From NCBI RefSeq assembly GCF_039536325.1, contig NZ_BAAAYO010000008.1:124001-188000 (forward strand): DNA of 64,000 nucleotides. The letters run 5' to 3'. Below are positions 7,652-15,703 of the stretch, piece by piece. Origin of the DNA: Paenibacillus_AB hodogayensis (GTDB taxonomy: Bacteria > Bacillota > Bacilli > Paenibacillales > NBRC-103111). Made by a program: the position numbers and the translations under genes. The first letter of the stretch is position 1; each line of letters opens with the position of its first letter. The notes under the pieces were generated by a model. The model did no database searches and was not told the DNA's origin. It saw nothing but the letters and a program-made list of their open reading frames with translations.

Positions 7652-9114
7652 CCCGGCTGCCTCCTCTCCGGCTGCAGACAAGGCAGCGTAACCGTCACCC
7701 GCGTCTCCCCGTTCGCGCTCACAATTCCGATCGTTCCCCCATGCTCGTCGGCGATCGATTTGCAGATACTCAAGCCCAGCCCCCGACTGCCGCGCACACG
7801 GATATCGGACGGCTCGGCCTGCGGGGAATGCTCGAATACCGTTCCCAGCATATCCGTCGACATCGGCTCGCCTTCGTTCGCCACCGACATGCGCAGATGA
7901 CTGCCAGCAATACGGGCGGTAACGATAATCTCCGAATGGGGGTATCCATAGTTGATCGCATTGTCGATGAGATTGATCAACAGCTGGCGCAGCCGATGGG
8001 CGCTGCCCTTGACAAGCAGAGAGGTTTCGATGCGACAGCGGATTTTTTTCTTGTAACGGGCCGCCTTGAACGTCATGCCTTCGCACACGTCGCGCAGCAC
8101 CGGCGACAGATCTAGGGGATCGAACGATTCGCGATCGCCCCCTTCCCCGGATTGCTCGAGCAGCTTGACGACCATGTCGTGCAGCCGGCGGCTTTCCTCC
8201 TCGATATGGGTCATGCCCTTCTCGAAAAAAACCTCGTCGTCCCGCCCGTTCCGCCGGATCATTTGAGCATAGCCGAGAATGGACGTTATTGGTGTCTTCA
8301 ACTCGTGGGTTACATTGTCGTAAAAGCGTTTACGGTGCCGGTTCAGCTCGGCCAGCCGGTCGCGGTCCTGCTCCATCTGTTCGATCTGTCCACGGATTTT
8401 GCCGTTCATCCGGTTGAAATTATCGGCCAGCTTGCCCAACTCGTCCTTCCGCCGGAACGATACGCGAACGTCGAGATTGCCGTTCGTCACCGCCGTGGAC
8501 GCCTCCGTCAGCTTCTCGATCGGGACCGAGATGTTGCGGGACAGCCAATACGAGAATAGAAAAGCCGCTCCCAAAATCGACATAGCCGCCATATTGATCA
8601 CGTCCTTCAGCCGCTTGCCCTGCTCGTACAAATACGAGAAATCTTTGACGAACCGCAAAATGCCGACCGTGTTGCCGTCCACGACGACCGGATAAGCATA
8701 GTAGGCGAGTGCGGCGCGGTCCGAATATGAGAGGGTGTAGGCGGTTTCACCGTCCAGGGCGCGCTTTAGATCGTCTTTGCCGGCAGCTTCGAACTTTTTG
8801 CGGTCGGATGCCTCCAGCAGCTCCCCCGCAAGCGTATAGGCGGCAATGTCGCTGGCCGTGACCCGCTGCAGCTCGTCGACCAGTTGGGGCGCCATTTCCC
8901 GGTAATACGTTTCGTCCTGGCTGAAGTGATGGATCATAAACGTCTGTTTGACGTAAACGCCGGCGTTCTCATTCAGGCTCAGCAAATCTGCGGCTATCGT
9001 CCGTTCGTTGCTCGTATCGATAAAATGGCCGGTAAACGTGTTCAGCAGCAAAAGCGATAGGGAGAAAACAAGCAGGAGGCCGATAAAAAATTGCATGCGA
9101 ATCGTCAGACGCAT
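7648..9114 (-). CDS. Sensor histidine kinase with HAMP domain
   Basis: A 488-residue membrane kinase: transmembrane helix about 8-26, extracytoplasmic sensor about 30-170, second helix about 172-192, HAMP about 192-245, DHp with H-box FYDNVTHELKTPI (phospho-accepting His270), then a HATPase domain with N-box (LINLIDNAINYG), G1-like VANEGEP and G2 GSRGLGL. All catalytic boxes are present, so the kinase looks functional. The ATG at 9114 follows the response-regulator remnant stop by four bases. Its normal partner is destroyed, so it must act on a non-cognate regulator or be on its way to decay. Confidence 0.9.
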   Translation of the reverse strand: MRLTIRMQFFIGLLLVFSLSLLLLNTFTGHFIDTSNERTIAADLLSLNENAGVYVKQTFMIHHFSQDETYYREMAPQLVDELQRVTASDIAAYTLAGELLEASDRKKFEAAGKDDLKRALDGETAYTLSYSDRAALAYYAYPVVVDGNTVGILRFVKDFSYLYEQGKRLKDVINMAAMSILGAAFLFSYWLSRNISVPIEKLTEASTAVTNGNLDVRVSFRRKDELGKLADNFNRMNGKIRGQIEQMEQDRDRLAELNRHRKRFYDNVTHELKTPITSILGYAQMIRRNGRDDEVFFEKGMTHIEEESRRLHDMVVKLLEQSGEGGDRESFDPLDLSPVLRDVCEGMTFKAARYKKKIRCRIETSLLVKGSAHRLRQLLINLIDNAINYGYPHSEIIVTARIAGSHLRMSVANEGEPMSTDMLGTVFEHSPQAEPSDIRVRGSRGLGLSICKSIADEHGGTIGIVSANGETRVTVTLPCLQPERRQPG

Positions 9115-9118
9115 CGCC

Positions 9119-9265
9119 TCACTTCACCTGCTTCTCGATTTTATACAATCCCGCGGATCCGGAAAGCGCCGTCGTGGTCTCGAAGCTTTCCTTCTCCAGC
9201 GAGTAAGCGAGCAGATCGGCAATCGCCGTCTCGTCTTCTATAATAAGCACTTTGCTTTTTCCCAT
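9119..9265 (-). pseudogene. OmpR-family response regulator reduced by internal deletion
   Basis: A 48-codon frame with a good ribosome site (GGAGGAGGG, then ATG at 9265). It begins as a receiver domain (MGKSKVLIIEDETAIADLL, with the acidic pair) and after about residue 38 jumps to YKIEKQVK, which matches the far C-terminal end of an OmpR winged helix (usually GVGYxxE). The phosphorylated Asp, the rest of the receiver and nearly all the DNA-binding domain are missing while the frame is kept. This is best explained by an internal in-frame deletion of an ancestral gene of roughly 230 codons. Confidence 0.8.
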
Positions 9266-9352
9266 CCGAGTCCCTCCTCCGCGCTACCAAGATCGTATCA
9301 CAAAGAACCGGGCTATGCGATACGCCCGGCTCCTCGTCTCGGCCCGAAGCCG

Positions 9353-10138
9353 CTACATCCCGCTGTTTAAATTGTGCAAAAACAAAGTGGCGTTCAAGTA
9401 CCTGCGCGCCAGTGACTGAAAATAAGAGGTTTGCACCGAAACCATCGCGACAAAGACGGTATTGCCGACCGCCTCCTTCTGATCGCGGTTCAAGGCTTGC
9501 AGTGTATTGGCAAATTGGCCGGATATTTCCTTGAGCATATGCTCGAGCATATGGTCGTGATTGCGCCGCCCCGTCTCGTGCCCGGACAGGTCGAGCACCT
9601 GGTCGTTATTCTCGTCAAGCTCCTCGAAGAGGGTCGAATACGCCGAATAGAGCTGCAGCGGGCCGATCAGATCGTCCGAATCGTCGTGAGCATTGTTGAA
9701 GACGAGCGTCAGCAGCTTGCGGATCGATTCGAAATCGAGCGTAGCTTTCAGGTCATCGATGATGAATAGCACCGCGGTCTGGTCGATCGAATATTTTTTG
9801 CCGTTGCGCGGCGAGCCGATCAGCTCCTTGAAATCGCGCTTCACCCAATTCTGCATCGACGTCACCGAATATTGACTGTATTCAATCTGATTGCCGAGAG
9901 CGACAATATCCGTCAGAGAAAACCCTTCCCCGGTCTGCTTCATCTTGATGATTTTCTCGAATATCGGCGGGAGCGACGTGGAGACGAAGGCGCCCAGCGT
10001 CTTTCCGTGCTCCATATCGGTCTTGTGCGATTTGGCCCAAGCTTCCTGTAGGACGGCGACCGGAGATTTGCCGGTCAGCCCTTTGAGCGACATCAGCAAG
10101 CCGGCCATCTGCTTGCGCGTCAAGTAGAACGTCTCCAT
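9353..10138 (-). CDS. DUF1836-type MerR-like DNA-binding regulator
   Basis: A 261-residue soluble protein. The middle (SLTDIVALGNQIEYSQYS, TSMQNWVKRDFKELIG, YSIDQTAVLFIIDDL) has the layout of a MerR-like helix-turn-helix seen in DUF1836 proteins; the C-terminal part is helical. The ATG at 10138 lies just right of a perfect 16-base palindrome placed at its own promoter, and a similar palindrome lies in the divergent promoter of the hemolysin-family gene. Local autorepressor and repressor of that neighbour is therefore a good inference. The ligand is unknown. Confidence 0.75.
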   Translation of the reverse strand: METFYLTRKQMAGLLMSLKGLTGKSPVAVLQEAWAKSHKTDMEHGKTLGAFVSTSLPPIFEKIIKMKQTGEGFSLTDIVALGNQIEYSQYSVTSMQNWVKRDFKELIGSPRNGKKYSIDQTAVLFIIDDLKATLDFESIRKLLTLVFNNAHDDSDDLIGPLQLYSAYSTLFEELDENNDQVLDLSGHETGRRNHDHMLEHMLKEISGQFANTLQALNRDQKEAVGNTVFVAMVSVQTSYFQSLARRYLNATLFLHNLNSGM

Positions 10139-10158
10139 CGTCCTTCCCCTTCCACTAC

Positions 10159-10203
10159 AAGTTCATATGAACTTATGATAAGACTTCGTATCATGATTGT
10201 CAA
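10159..10203 (-). promoter_or_regulatory. DUF1836 gene promoter with palindromic operator
   Basis: Read leftward: TTGACA (10203-10198), a 17-base spacer and TATCAT (10180-10175), directly followed by the perfect palindrome AAGTTCATATGAACTT (10159-10174) at the expected start of transcription. The arrangement is that of a repressor site at +1. Confidence 0.75.
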
Positions 10204-10292
10204 AGGACGCAATAATAAAAGAATGCACCCCTTACACCTTTTACCTGAAACGGATTTCGCCGTTTTTCCGCCAAAACGGACCGATTCGGGCT

Positions 10293-10339
10293 TTGCAATT
10301 CCATATTAGATTGCATAATATAAGTTCATAAGAACTTAT
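10293..10339 (+). promoter_or_regulatory. Hemolysin-family gene promoter with matching operator
   Basis: TTGCAA (10293-10298), a 17-base spacer and TAATAT (10316-10321), followed at +1 by ATAAGTTC-ATAA-GAACTTAT (10320-10339), which has the same AAGTTC/GAACTT half sites and spacing as the operator on the other side. A further half site, AAGTTC, follows at about 10347. Confidence 0.72.
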
Positions 10340-10383
10340 TAATATAAAGTTCTATAAATCCACTAAATGAACCGGAGGAAAGA

Positions 10384-11745
10384 ATGATTACTCTGAATTT
10401 ATTGTTGGTCGCCCTGCTCATCGCGGCCACCGCGTTTTTTGTCGCTACCGAATTCGCCATCGTCAAGCTTCGCCCGAGCCGCGTCGATCAGATGGTGCAG
10501 GAGAACCGCAAAAACGCGGGCGCGGTCAAAAAAGTGACGGCCAATCTGGATGGGTACTTGTCCGCCTGCCAGCTCGGCATCACGATTACCGCGCTGGGCC
10601 TAGGCTGGCTGGGGGAACCGACTGTGGAGAAGATGCTCCATCCGCTGCTCGAACCTCTGCATATGCCCGAAGAAGTCGTATCGTTCCTGTCTTTCTTCGT
10701 CGCCTTCGTGCTAATGACATACGTACACGTCGTGCTCGGGGAGCTTGCCCCGAAAACCGCGGCGATCCATAAAGCGGAAGCCATCGCCCTGCTCACCGCC
10801 AAGCCGATTATGTTTTTCTACAAGATGATGTATCCGTTTATTTGGGTGTTGAACGGCTCCGCCAATTCGCTTATCCGCCTATTCGGCATGAAGCCGGCCA
10901 AAGAACACGAAGAAGCCCATTCCGAGGAAGAATTGCGCATCATCCTGACGGAAAGCTACGAAAGCGGCAAAATCAACAACACCGAATATGGCTATGTCAA
11001 CCGGATTTTCGCCTTCGACGATATGCTCGCCCGCGAGATTATGGTGCCCCGTACCGATATGGTCTGCTTGTATGCCGATCAAACGACGGAACAAAACCTG
11101 AAAGTCATCAAAGAGGAGCAATATACCCGTTTCCCGGTCGCAGGCGGCAGCAAGGACGAAATTGTCGGCATGATCAATACGAAACAGTTTTTTCTGAGGC
11201 ACGACGACAACCCGGATATCGAGCTGTCCGAGCTTATCCTTCCGGTCGTCCGGGTACCCGACACGCTGCCGATCAAAGCTTTGCTGCTCCGCATGCAGCA
11301 GGAACGCGTCCATATGGTTGTGCTGATGGATGAATACGGCGGCACATCGGGCATGATTACGATCGAAGATATTTTGGAGGAAATCGTCGGAGAAATCCGC
11401 GACGAGTTCGACGGCGAGGAAAAACAGGAGATCGAGAAGCTGGACGACAACCGGTTCGTCGTTGACGGCAAGCTGAGCGTGATGCGGATCAACGAGTTGT
11501 TCGATACCCATATCGAAAGCGAAGGAGCCGAAACCATCGGGGGCTGGCTATACGGACAGCGCGCCGAGCTGAAAAAGGACGACGAGTGGCATATCGGAAA
11601 CCTCACGTTCATCGTCCGCGACAAAGAGCGGCACCGCATCCGCAAAGTGGAGATTATCCACGATGAGCAGTCCGGGGATGCAACGGCTGAGAATAGCACC
11701 GGCTTGAAGGAACGGACCGACGGGAACGATTCGGCAGACGTATAA
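10384..11745 (+). CDS. CNNM/CBS-domain hemolysin-family membrane protein
   Basis: A 453-residue inner-membrane protein: a DUF21/CNNM domain with about four hydrophobic helices (residues 1-190), two CBS domains (about 210-335, starting REIMVPRTDM and ending DEYGGTSGMITIEDILEEIVGEI) and a CorC/HlyC C-terminal domain (about 350-435). Such proteins act in Mg2+ or related ion homeostasis; hemolysin is a historical name. The ATG has CCGGAGGAAAGA just upstream. A strong terminator follows the stop. Control by the divergent DUF1836 regulator is inferred from the shared operators. Confidence 0.9.
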   Translation: MITLNLLLVALLIAATAFFVATEFAIVKLRPSRVDQMVQENRKNAGAVKKVTANLDGYLSACQLGITITALGLGWLGEPTVEKMLHPLLEPLHMPEEVVSFLSFFVAFVLMTYVHVVLGELAPKTAAIHKAEAIALLTAKPIMFFYKMMYPFIWVLNGSANSLIRLFGMKPAKEHEEAHSEEELRIILTESYESGKINNTEYGYVNRIFAFDDMLAREIMVPRTDMVCLYADQTTEQNLKVIKEEQYTRFPVAGGSKDEIVGMINTKQFFLRHDDNPDIELSELILPVVRVPDTLPIKALLLRMQQERVHMVVLMDEYGGTSGMITIEDILEEIVGEIRDEFDGEEKQEIEKLDDNRFVVDGKLSVMRINELFDTHIESEGAETIGGWLYGQRAELKKDDEWHIGNLTFIVRDKERHRIRKVEIIHDEQSGDATAENSTGLKERTDGNDSADV

Positions 11746-11753
11746 AGCAAGCG

Positions 11754-11794
11754 CAAGCTGCGCCCGGCAACACGGACGCAGCTTGTTTCTTTTT
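11754..11794 (+). terminator. Rho-independent terminator of the hemolysin-family gene
   Basis: CAAGCTGCG (11754-11762) pairs with CGCAGCTTG (11777-11785) and is followed by TTTCTTTTT. Confidence 0.88.
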
Positions 11795-11930
11795 CTAGCC
11801 GATGTGGTCCGTTCGCTCCATGTACAACAGCCCTGTACCGGGCTGAACAAAAGCAAGTGGTTAGCGTGGGGGACAGGACTGCGACAGGCCCGACGAGCCT
11901 TGGCATCGCTGGAGATTTTGCGGCTACAAT

Positions 11931-11965
11931 TATTTAATGACATTAAATATAAGCTTAATGTCATT
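11931..11965. promoter_or_regulatory. Perfect 19-base palindrome plus related second site
   Basis: TATTTAATG-A-CATTAAATA (11931-11949) is a perfect odd-centred palindrome. Twenty-one bases on, TTAATG-T-CATT (11955-11965) repeats its core, and the two cores together also form an 11-base inverted repeat. It lies in the 315-base gap before the small Cys-rich gene, whose likely -10 (TATACT, 12016-12021) is about 55 bases beyond. The binding protein is unknown. Confidence 0.5.
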
Positions 11966-12060
11966 CATTATAAGGCGATAAGCTGCCTGCTATTTCCCGT
12001 AAGTCTTGCCTGCGGTATACTAAAACCTAGTAAGCTTGCCGAACGAACGGAGGAACCCTT

Positions 12061-12240
12061 TTGCCGGAACAAAAACGAATCGATTGCCTGAAGTGCATCC
12101 ACTTTTATGTGACATGGGACCCGAAGCTGCCCAAAGGCTGCAAAGCGTTCGGCTTCAAAAGCCAAGGACTGCCGAGCCAGGTCGTCTTCTCTTCTTCGGG
12201 CAAGCCATGCATGCATTTCGCTGCAAAGCCCTCACGCTGA
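12061..12240 (+). CDS. Small Cys-rich, zinc-ribbon-like protein
   Basis: A 59-residue protein starting at TTG with CGGAGG seven bases upstream. Two paired cysteines (DCLKC at the start, KGC in the middle and KPCMHF near the end) and the motif YVTWDPKLPKGCKAFGFKS mark a conserved small family that databases sometimes label uracil-DNA glycosylase without catalytic residues. Four cysteines could bind one Zn2+. Function is unknown. The overlapping frames on both strands here have no ribosome site and lack this conservation. Confidence 0.72.
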   Translation: MPEQKRIDCLKCIHFYVTWDPKLPKGCKAFGFKSQGLPSQVVFSSSGKPCMHFAAKPSR

Positions 12241-12308
12241 AGCATTTAGCCGGGAAGCCGGCAGCATTGCGGCCAGGCTGGTAAACCGTTGAAGGTGTTG
12301 CGCGGAAC

Positions 12309-12866
12309 TTATTTCCGGTCGGCGGGCAGCAGATCCTGATAACGCTCCGATACGAACCGCAAATACTTGCGCAAATACTTGCGGCTGATATAAGCAATCC
12401 CTCCGACGATCCCTCCGACCACCAAGGAGAAGGCCATGCTCCATTCCGTAGGGACGGTATAGTAAGGACCCAAATCCATATTGATCCAGGTCGCCCCGAA
12501 CGAACGGATGATGCCCGCCAACAAAATTAAAACAGTGCAGAAACCGAACCCATAGGCGATGGTAGCCAACACCGGAACGATCATGACGCTGAGCAGTCCG
12601 GTGGTGCAGTAAAAGCCGATCATGGCAAACGTCTCTCCCCACGTACGCTTCCGGCCCGGGTGGCTAAAATGCTCACTGCGGAACGCTTTGGCCAATTTGC
12701 TCGGATCGCCTAGCTTAGCCAAAATATCCGCCTCCCGCTGACCGTGGCTGATGCCCTCCTCGATATGGCTCTCGATTTCGCGTACGGCATCGAGCCGCTC
12801 CTGCTCCGGCATTTTGCTCAACGCTGCGTAAAGCTTCTCTATATAAGCTTTCCCCAACGGACTCAC
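12309..12866 (-). CDS. DUF1700/HAAS-domain membrane protein
   Basis: A 185-residue protein. The soluble helical N-terminus (YIEKLYAALSKMPEQERLDAVREIESHIEEG) is the HAAS signature of DUF1700, followed by four hydrophobic helices (about 80-165). The start overlaps the PadR stop by four bases (12863-12866), the usual PadR-DUF1700 pairing. These proteins are thought to work with PadR-type regulators in envelope stress or exporter control; the mechanism is unknown. Confidence 0.88.
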   Translation of the reverse strand: MSPLGKAYIEKLYAALSKMPEQERLDAVREIESHIEEGISHGQREADILAKLGDPSKLAKAFRSEHFSHPGRKRTWGETFAMIGFYCTTGLLSVMIVPVLATIAYGFGFCTVLILLAGIIRSFGATWINMDLGPYYTVPTEWSMAFSLVVGGIVGGIAYISRKYLRKYLRFVSERYQDLLPADRK

Positions 12867-13210
12867 AAACGTTCCACTCCTCTGCTCTTTTTAATTTCCC
12901 CTACCGAACCCTCCAGCTTCTCCCATTCCTTGGACATCAGCTCCAGCATTTGCCGGCCGGACGCCGTCAGCGAATAATATTTGCGCGGAGGACCCGATTC
13001 GGATTCTTTCCAGAAAGATTCGATATAATTGTCCTTTTGCAGACGCCGCAGCAGCGGGTACAGCGTTCCTTCCGTGATGGCCAAGGGTTCCCATTCGCCG
13101 AGTTTTGTGACAAGATCGTAGCCGTAACGCGGCTCCTGGCTCACGAGCAGCAGAATGCAGTATTCCAAGATGCCTCTGCGCACCTGCGATGTCCATTCCG
13201 TTAAGTCCAT
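12863..13210 (-). CDS. PadR-family transcriptional regulator
   Basis: A 115-residue regulator. The PadR winged helix is clear: RRGILEYCILLLVS, GYDLVTKLGEW, ITEGTLYPLLRRLQKDNYI, PPRKYYSLTASGRQ. The ATG at 13210 (MDLTEW) has GGAAGGGG eight bases upstream and is preferred over the frame extension to 13234. Two 12-base direct repeats in the promoter are likely operators. It is first in a two-gene operon with DUF1700. Confidence 0.9.
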   Translation of the reverse strand: MDLTEWTSQVRRGILEYCILLLVSQEPRYGYDLVTKLGEWEPLAITEGTLYPLLRRLQKDNYIESFWKESESGPPRKYYSLTASGRQMLELMSKEWEKLEGSVGEIKKSRGVERL

Positions 13211-13240
13211 AGGAAACGCCCCTTCCGGTACCATGTTACC

Positions 13241-13274
13241 ACAAGATACTGTGCACTACAAGGTACTGTGTCAA
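13241..13274 (-). promoter_or_regulatory. padR promoter with tandem repeats
   Basis: Read rightward, ACAAGATACTGT (13241-13252) and ACAAGGTACTGT (13258-13269) are direct repeats with one mismatch, 17 bases apart. On the coding strand they sit next to a perfect TTGACA (13274-13269). Repeats within the promoter suggest PadR binding on one face of the helix. Confidence 0.55.
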
Positions 13275-13310
13275 ATAAAGCCGTCCGGCTTTAACCGGAC
13301 GGCCTTATTT
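13273..13310. terminator. Bidirectional terminator between MFS and padR
   Basis: AAATAAAGCCGTCCGG and CCGGACGGCCTTATTT form a long stem flanked by A and T runs on both sides. It ends transcription coming from the MFS gene. Confidence 0.85.
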
Positions 13311-13432
13311 GATTTCTGCGCCGCTTATTGCTATTTTACGACAGTCTTGTCGGCAATCTTTTCAGCGGTCTTTTCTTTCGGCAGTCTTTCCCCCGCCCGC
13401 TTTGGCATCAGGTCCGACGAACCCTTCCTGCC

Positions 13433-14647
13433 TTACGCAGCCCCGGAACGTCCGCCCACCGAAGCGGAACGACCGCGTATGATCAGGATCAACGAGAATG
13501 CGCCGATCATGAACAACGCTCCACTGAGCGTATAGACGCCTGATAAAGAGAGCGCCTCTTTCAACAATCCTGCAAACGACATCCCTACAACCATCGTCCC
13601 CGTAAAAATCGGGCTCAGCGCTCCGCCGACTCGGCCGACGAACGACGATTCGGTGTTTTTCAACATCATCGTATTGATTCCCGCATGGACGGTCGGGTAG
13701 AACAGGCCGGTTAGCACCTGAAGCAGCAGCGTGAGCGCAAGGCTGGACGACCAGCCGATGCCGGCCGTGCCGACACTGCTGACGATCAGACCGGTGGCAA
13801 GCAGCGCCTGCGGGCTAACTTTTTTGGCCAGTCCCACAATAAAGGCACCCCCTACCAGCATCGCCGCTCCGTTTACGGTCAGCAGCCATTGCAAAAACGT
13901 TTTGTCCCTACTCAGTTTCTCGATCGCCACATACAAACCGAGCGGCTGGATCATGCCGACGGCTATCCCCATAATGGCGAAAATCGCTCCCAACGTAGTG
14001 AGCACCCGACTTTCCCGTACGTAGCGCAAGCCGGCCAACATCTCCCGCTTGAAGCTGCGGTCGGCCGCCGCCCGCTCCGGTTCGGCGTCGCGGGGCAGCC
14101 GCGACAGCACAAAGCCGGACCCGACAAACATGACAACCATCAGCGCAATCGACAGCTCGATTCCATAGCGCTGGTACAGAAACGTGCCGAGAATCGGGCC
14201 GATCACCGTGAATACCGCGACCAGCGTTTGAAACATCGCCATAACCCCTTGCAGCTGTTCGGCAGGTACATGCTGCTTGAACAGCTTCATCCCCGAGGGC
14301 TGCGAAAACTGCGACAATATCGAGGAAACGAGGGTGGCGAACAATAACGCGTGCCACGACCCTGACAGGACGACTAACAGCACAACCAGAACGGACAAGG
14401 CCGACAGCATATCGCACCATACCATTGTCCGCTTCGGCGGCCACCGGTCGGCAAACGTTCCTCCGATAATCGCAAACACGAAGATCGGAGCGAATTCCGC
14501 CACCGAAATCAACGAGACATAAAGCGGGTCATTGTTCGTCAGATCGGTCACATACAGCAAAATAGCAAAATTCCGGACCCAGACGCCCAGTTGAAGCAGC
14601 ATCCGGGACATCATGATCGTACGAACGTAACGATTGCGAAACAACAC
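13433..14647 (-). CDS. MFS transporter (macrolide-efflux/MFS_3-like)
   Basis: A 404-residue transporter with about twelve hydrophobic helices and the loop 2-3 motif GGTFADRWPPKRTM. The first half ends in a charged central loop (PRDAEPERAAADRSFKREM). The best start is the GTG at 14647, six bases after AAGGAGAGG; longer frames begin at TTG 14683. The substrate is not evident; the subfamily includes drug exporters. In-frame codons continue 32 residues past the stop to a second stop at 13331 and encode a Lys-rich tail, possibly chance. Confidence 0.85.
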   Translation of the reverse strand: MLFRNRYVRTIMMSRMLLQLGVWVRNFAILLYVTDLTNNDPLYVSLISVAEFAPIFVFAIIGGTFADRWPPKRTMVWCDMLSALSVLVVLLVVLSGSWHALLFATLVSSILSQFSQPSGMKLFKQHVPAEQLQGVMAMFQTLVAVFTVIGPILGTFLYQRYGIELSIALMVVMFVGSGFVLSRLPRDAEPERAAADRSFKREMLAGLRYVRESRVLTTLGAIFAIMGIAVGMIQPLGLYVAIEKLSRDKTFLQWLLTVNGAAMLVGGAFIVGLAKKVSPQALLATGLIVSSVGTAGIGWSSSLALTLLLQVLTGLFYPTVHAGINTMMLKNTESSFVGRVGGALSPIFTGTMVVGMSFAGLLKEALSLSGVYTLSGALFMIGAFSLILIIRGRSASVGGRSGAA

Positions 14648-14840
14648 TTTCCTCTCCTTTACCAAATGAATGCGGGCAAACAAGCTGCAGCTTTAAACCC
14701 CTCTCGCCGAACGGGCGACAAATTCTCGCGACATCTACTTAATAATAGACAAAAGTGAATATCGTTTGAATTATATTGGATATAATACAATGACATCTAG
14801 TATATAGTCAACACTTTTCATTTTTGTCTAGGCGTACGCC

Positions 14841-14882
14841 AAAGAGGCTTGCCCGCCCCTTTGCGGGGCAGCAAGCCTCTTT
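14841..14882 (-). terminator. Terminator of the GH20-M20-RidA-SDR operon
   Basis: AAAGAGGCTTGC (14841-14852) and GCAAGCCTCTTT (14871-14882) form a perfect 12-base stem with an inner CGCCCC/GGGGC(A) pairing. It follows the SDR gene by about 46 bases. Confidence 0.85.
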
Positions 14883-14928
14883 CCCTTTCTTCCATCTCGT
14901 CAGGCAGCGGCGGCGCATTTCTTGCGCA

Positions 14929-15690
14929 TTAAAAAGCCAGCTGCCCTCCATCGACCACGATCGTTTCCCCGGTTATGAACGCGGCATCGGCCGAAGCGAG
15001 GAAAGCAAACACGCCGGCGACATCCTCCGGTTTGCCGATGCGGCCGAGCGGGATCTTCGCACGGACGTATTCCCGGATAAACTCGGGGCTGTCGATCGCC
15101 TCCGACATCGGCGTCTGGATGTAGCCGGGACAGACGGCGTTTACCCGAATTCCTTTGGCACCCAGCTCGATGGCCATCGTCTTCGTGAGCAGCACGACCC
15201 CGCCCTTGGAGGCGTTATAATGCGCGTAGTTCGCTTCCCCGACCAGCCCGTTCGTCGACGCCATATTGATGATCGCGCCTCCGCCTTGCATCGCCATCCG
15301 TTTGGCCACCGCTTGGGCGGTCCAAAACATGCCGTTCAAATTGACATCGATGATTTTTCGCCAATGGTCGGGCTTGATGTCGAGCACCGGCTCTTCCCAG
15401 GCGATTCCGGCATTGTTGACCAGCACATCGATACGCCCGAATGCGGCTGCGGCGGCTTCGACCGTCTTCTCGACCTGCTGCTGATCGGACACGTCGACGA
15501 CGTACGTCATCACCTCGGCTCCGGCTTGGGCCAACTCTCCGGCCGTCTCCAGCAGATCGGCCTCGCCGTCGGAAAGAAGCGCCAGCCGCGCCCCTTCCCC
15601 GGCGAACCGGCAGGAGATCGCTTTGCCTATGCCGCGCCCGGCCCCCGTAATCATAACCGTTTGTCCGGCAAATCGGTTCATGCTTTGCAT
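14929..15690 (-). CDS. Classical short-chain dehydrogenase/reductase
   Basis: A 253-residue SDR: cofactor motif TGAGRGIGKA, the NNAG motif, and active-site Ser, Tyr and Lys in the S...YNASKGG block, with a C-terminal VDGGQLAF. The start at 15690 has AAGGAG six bases upstream; the in-frame ATG at 15681 is also possible. It is last in the operon with GH20, an M20 deacylase and RidA. It probably oxidises or reduces a sugar-derived or amino-polyol intermediate; the substrate is inferred from context only. Confidence 0.9.
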   Translation of the reverse strand: MQSMNRFAGQTVMITGAGRGIGKAISCRFAGEGARLALLSDGEADLLETAGELAQAGAEVMTYVVDVSDQQQVEKTVEAAAAAFGRIDVLVNNAGIAWEEPVLDIKPDHWRKIIDVNLNGMFWTAQAVAKRMAMQGGGAIINMASTNGLVGEANYAHYNASKGGVVLLTKTMAIELGAKGIRVNAVCPGYIQTPMSEAIDSPEFIREYVRAKIPLGRIGKPEDVAGVFAFLASADAAFITGETIVVDGGQLAF

Positions 15691-15703
15691 CTCCTTCTCC
15701 TTC

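Noticed and set aside
10842..11333. Long frames antisense or shifted within the hemolysin-family gene and many similar frames elsewhere
   Set aside because: Arg/Ala/Pro/Gly-rich shadow frames typical of GC-rich DNA; no ribosome sites and no motifs.
13331..13432. In-frame Lys-rich continuation after the MFS stop codon
   Set aside because: Ends before the terminator and could be an older C-terminus, but a single TAA with no sign of readthrough context is not enough to call it.
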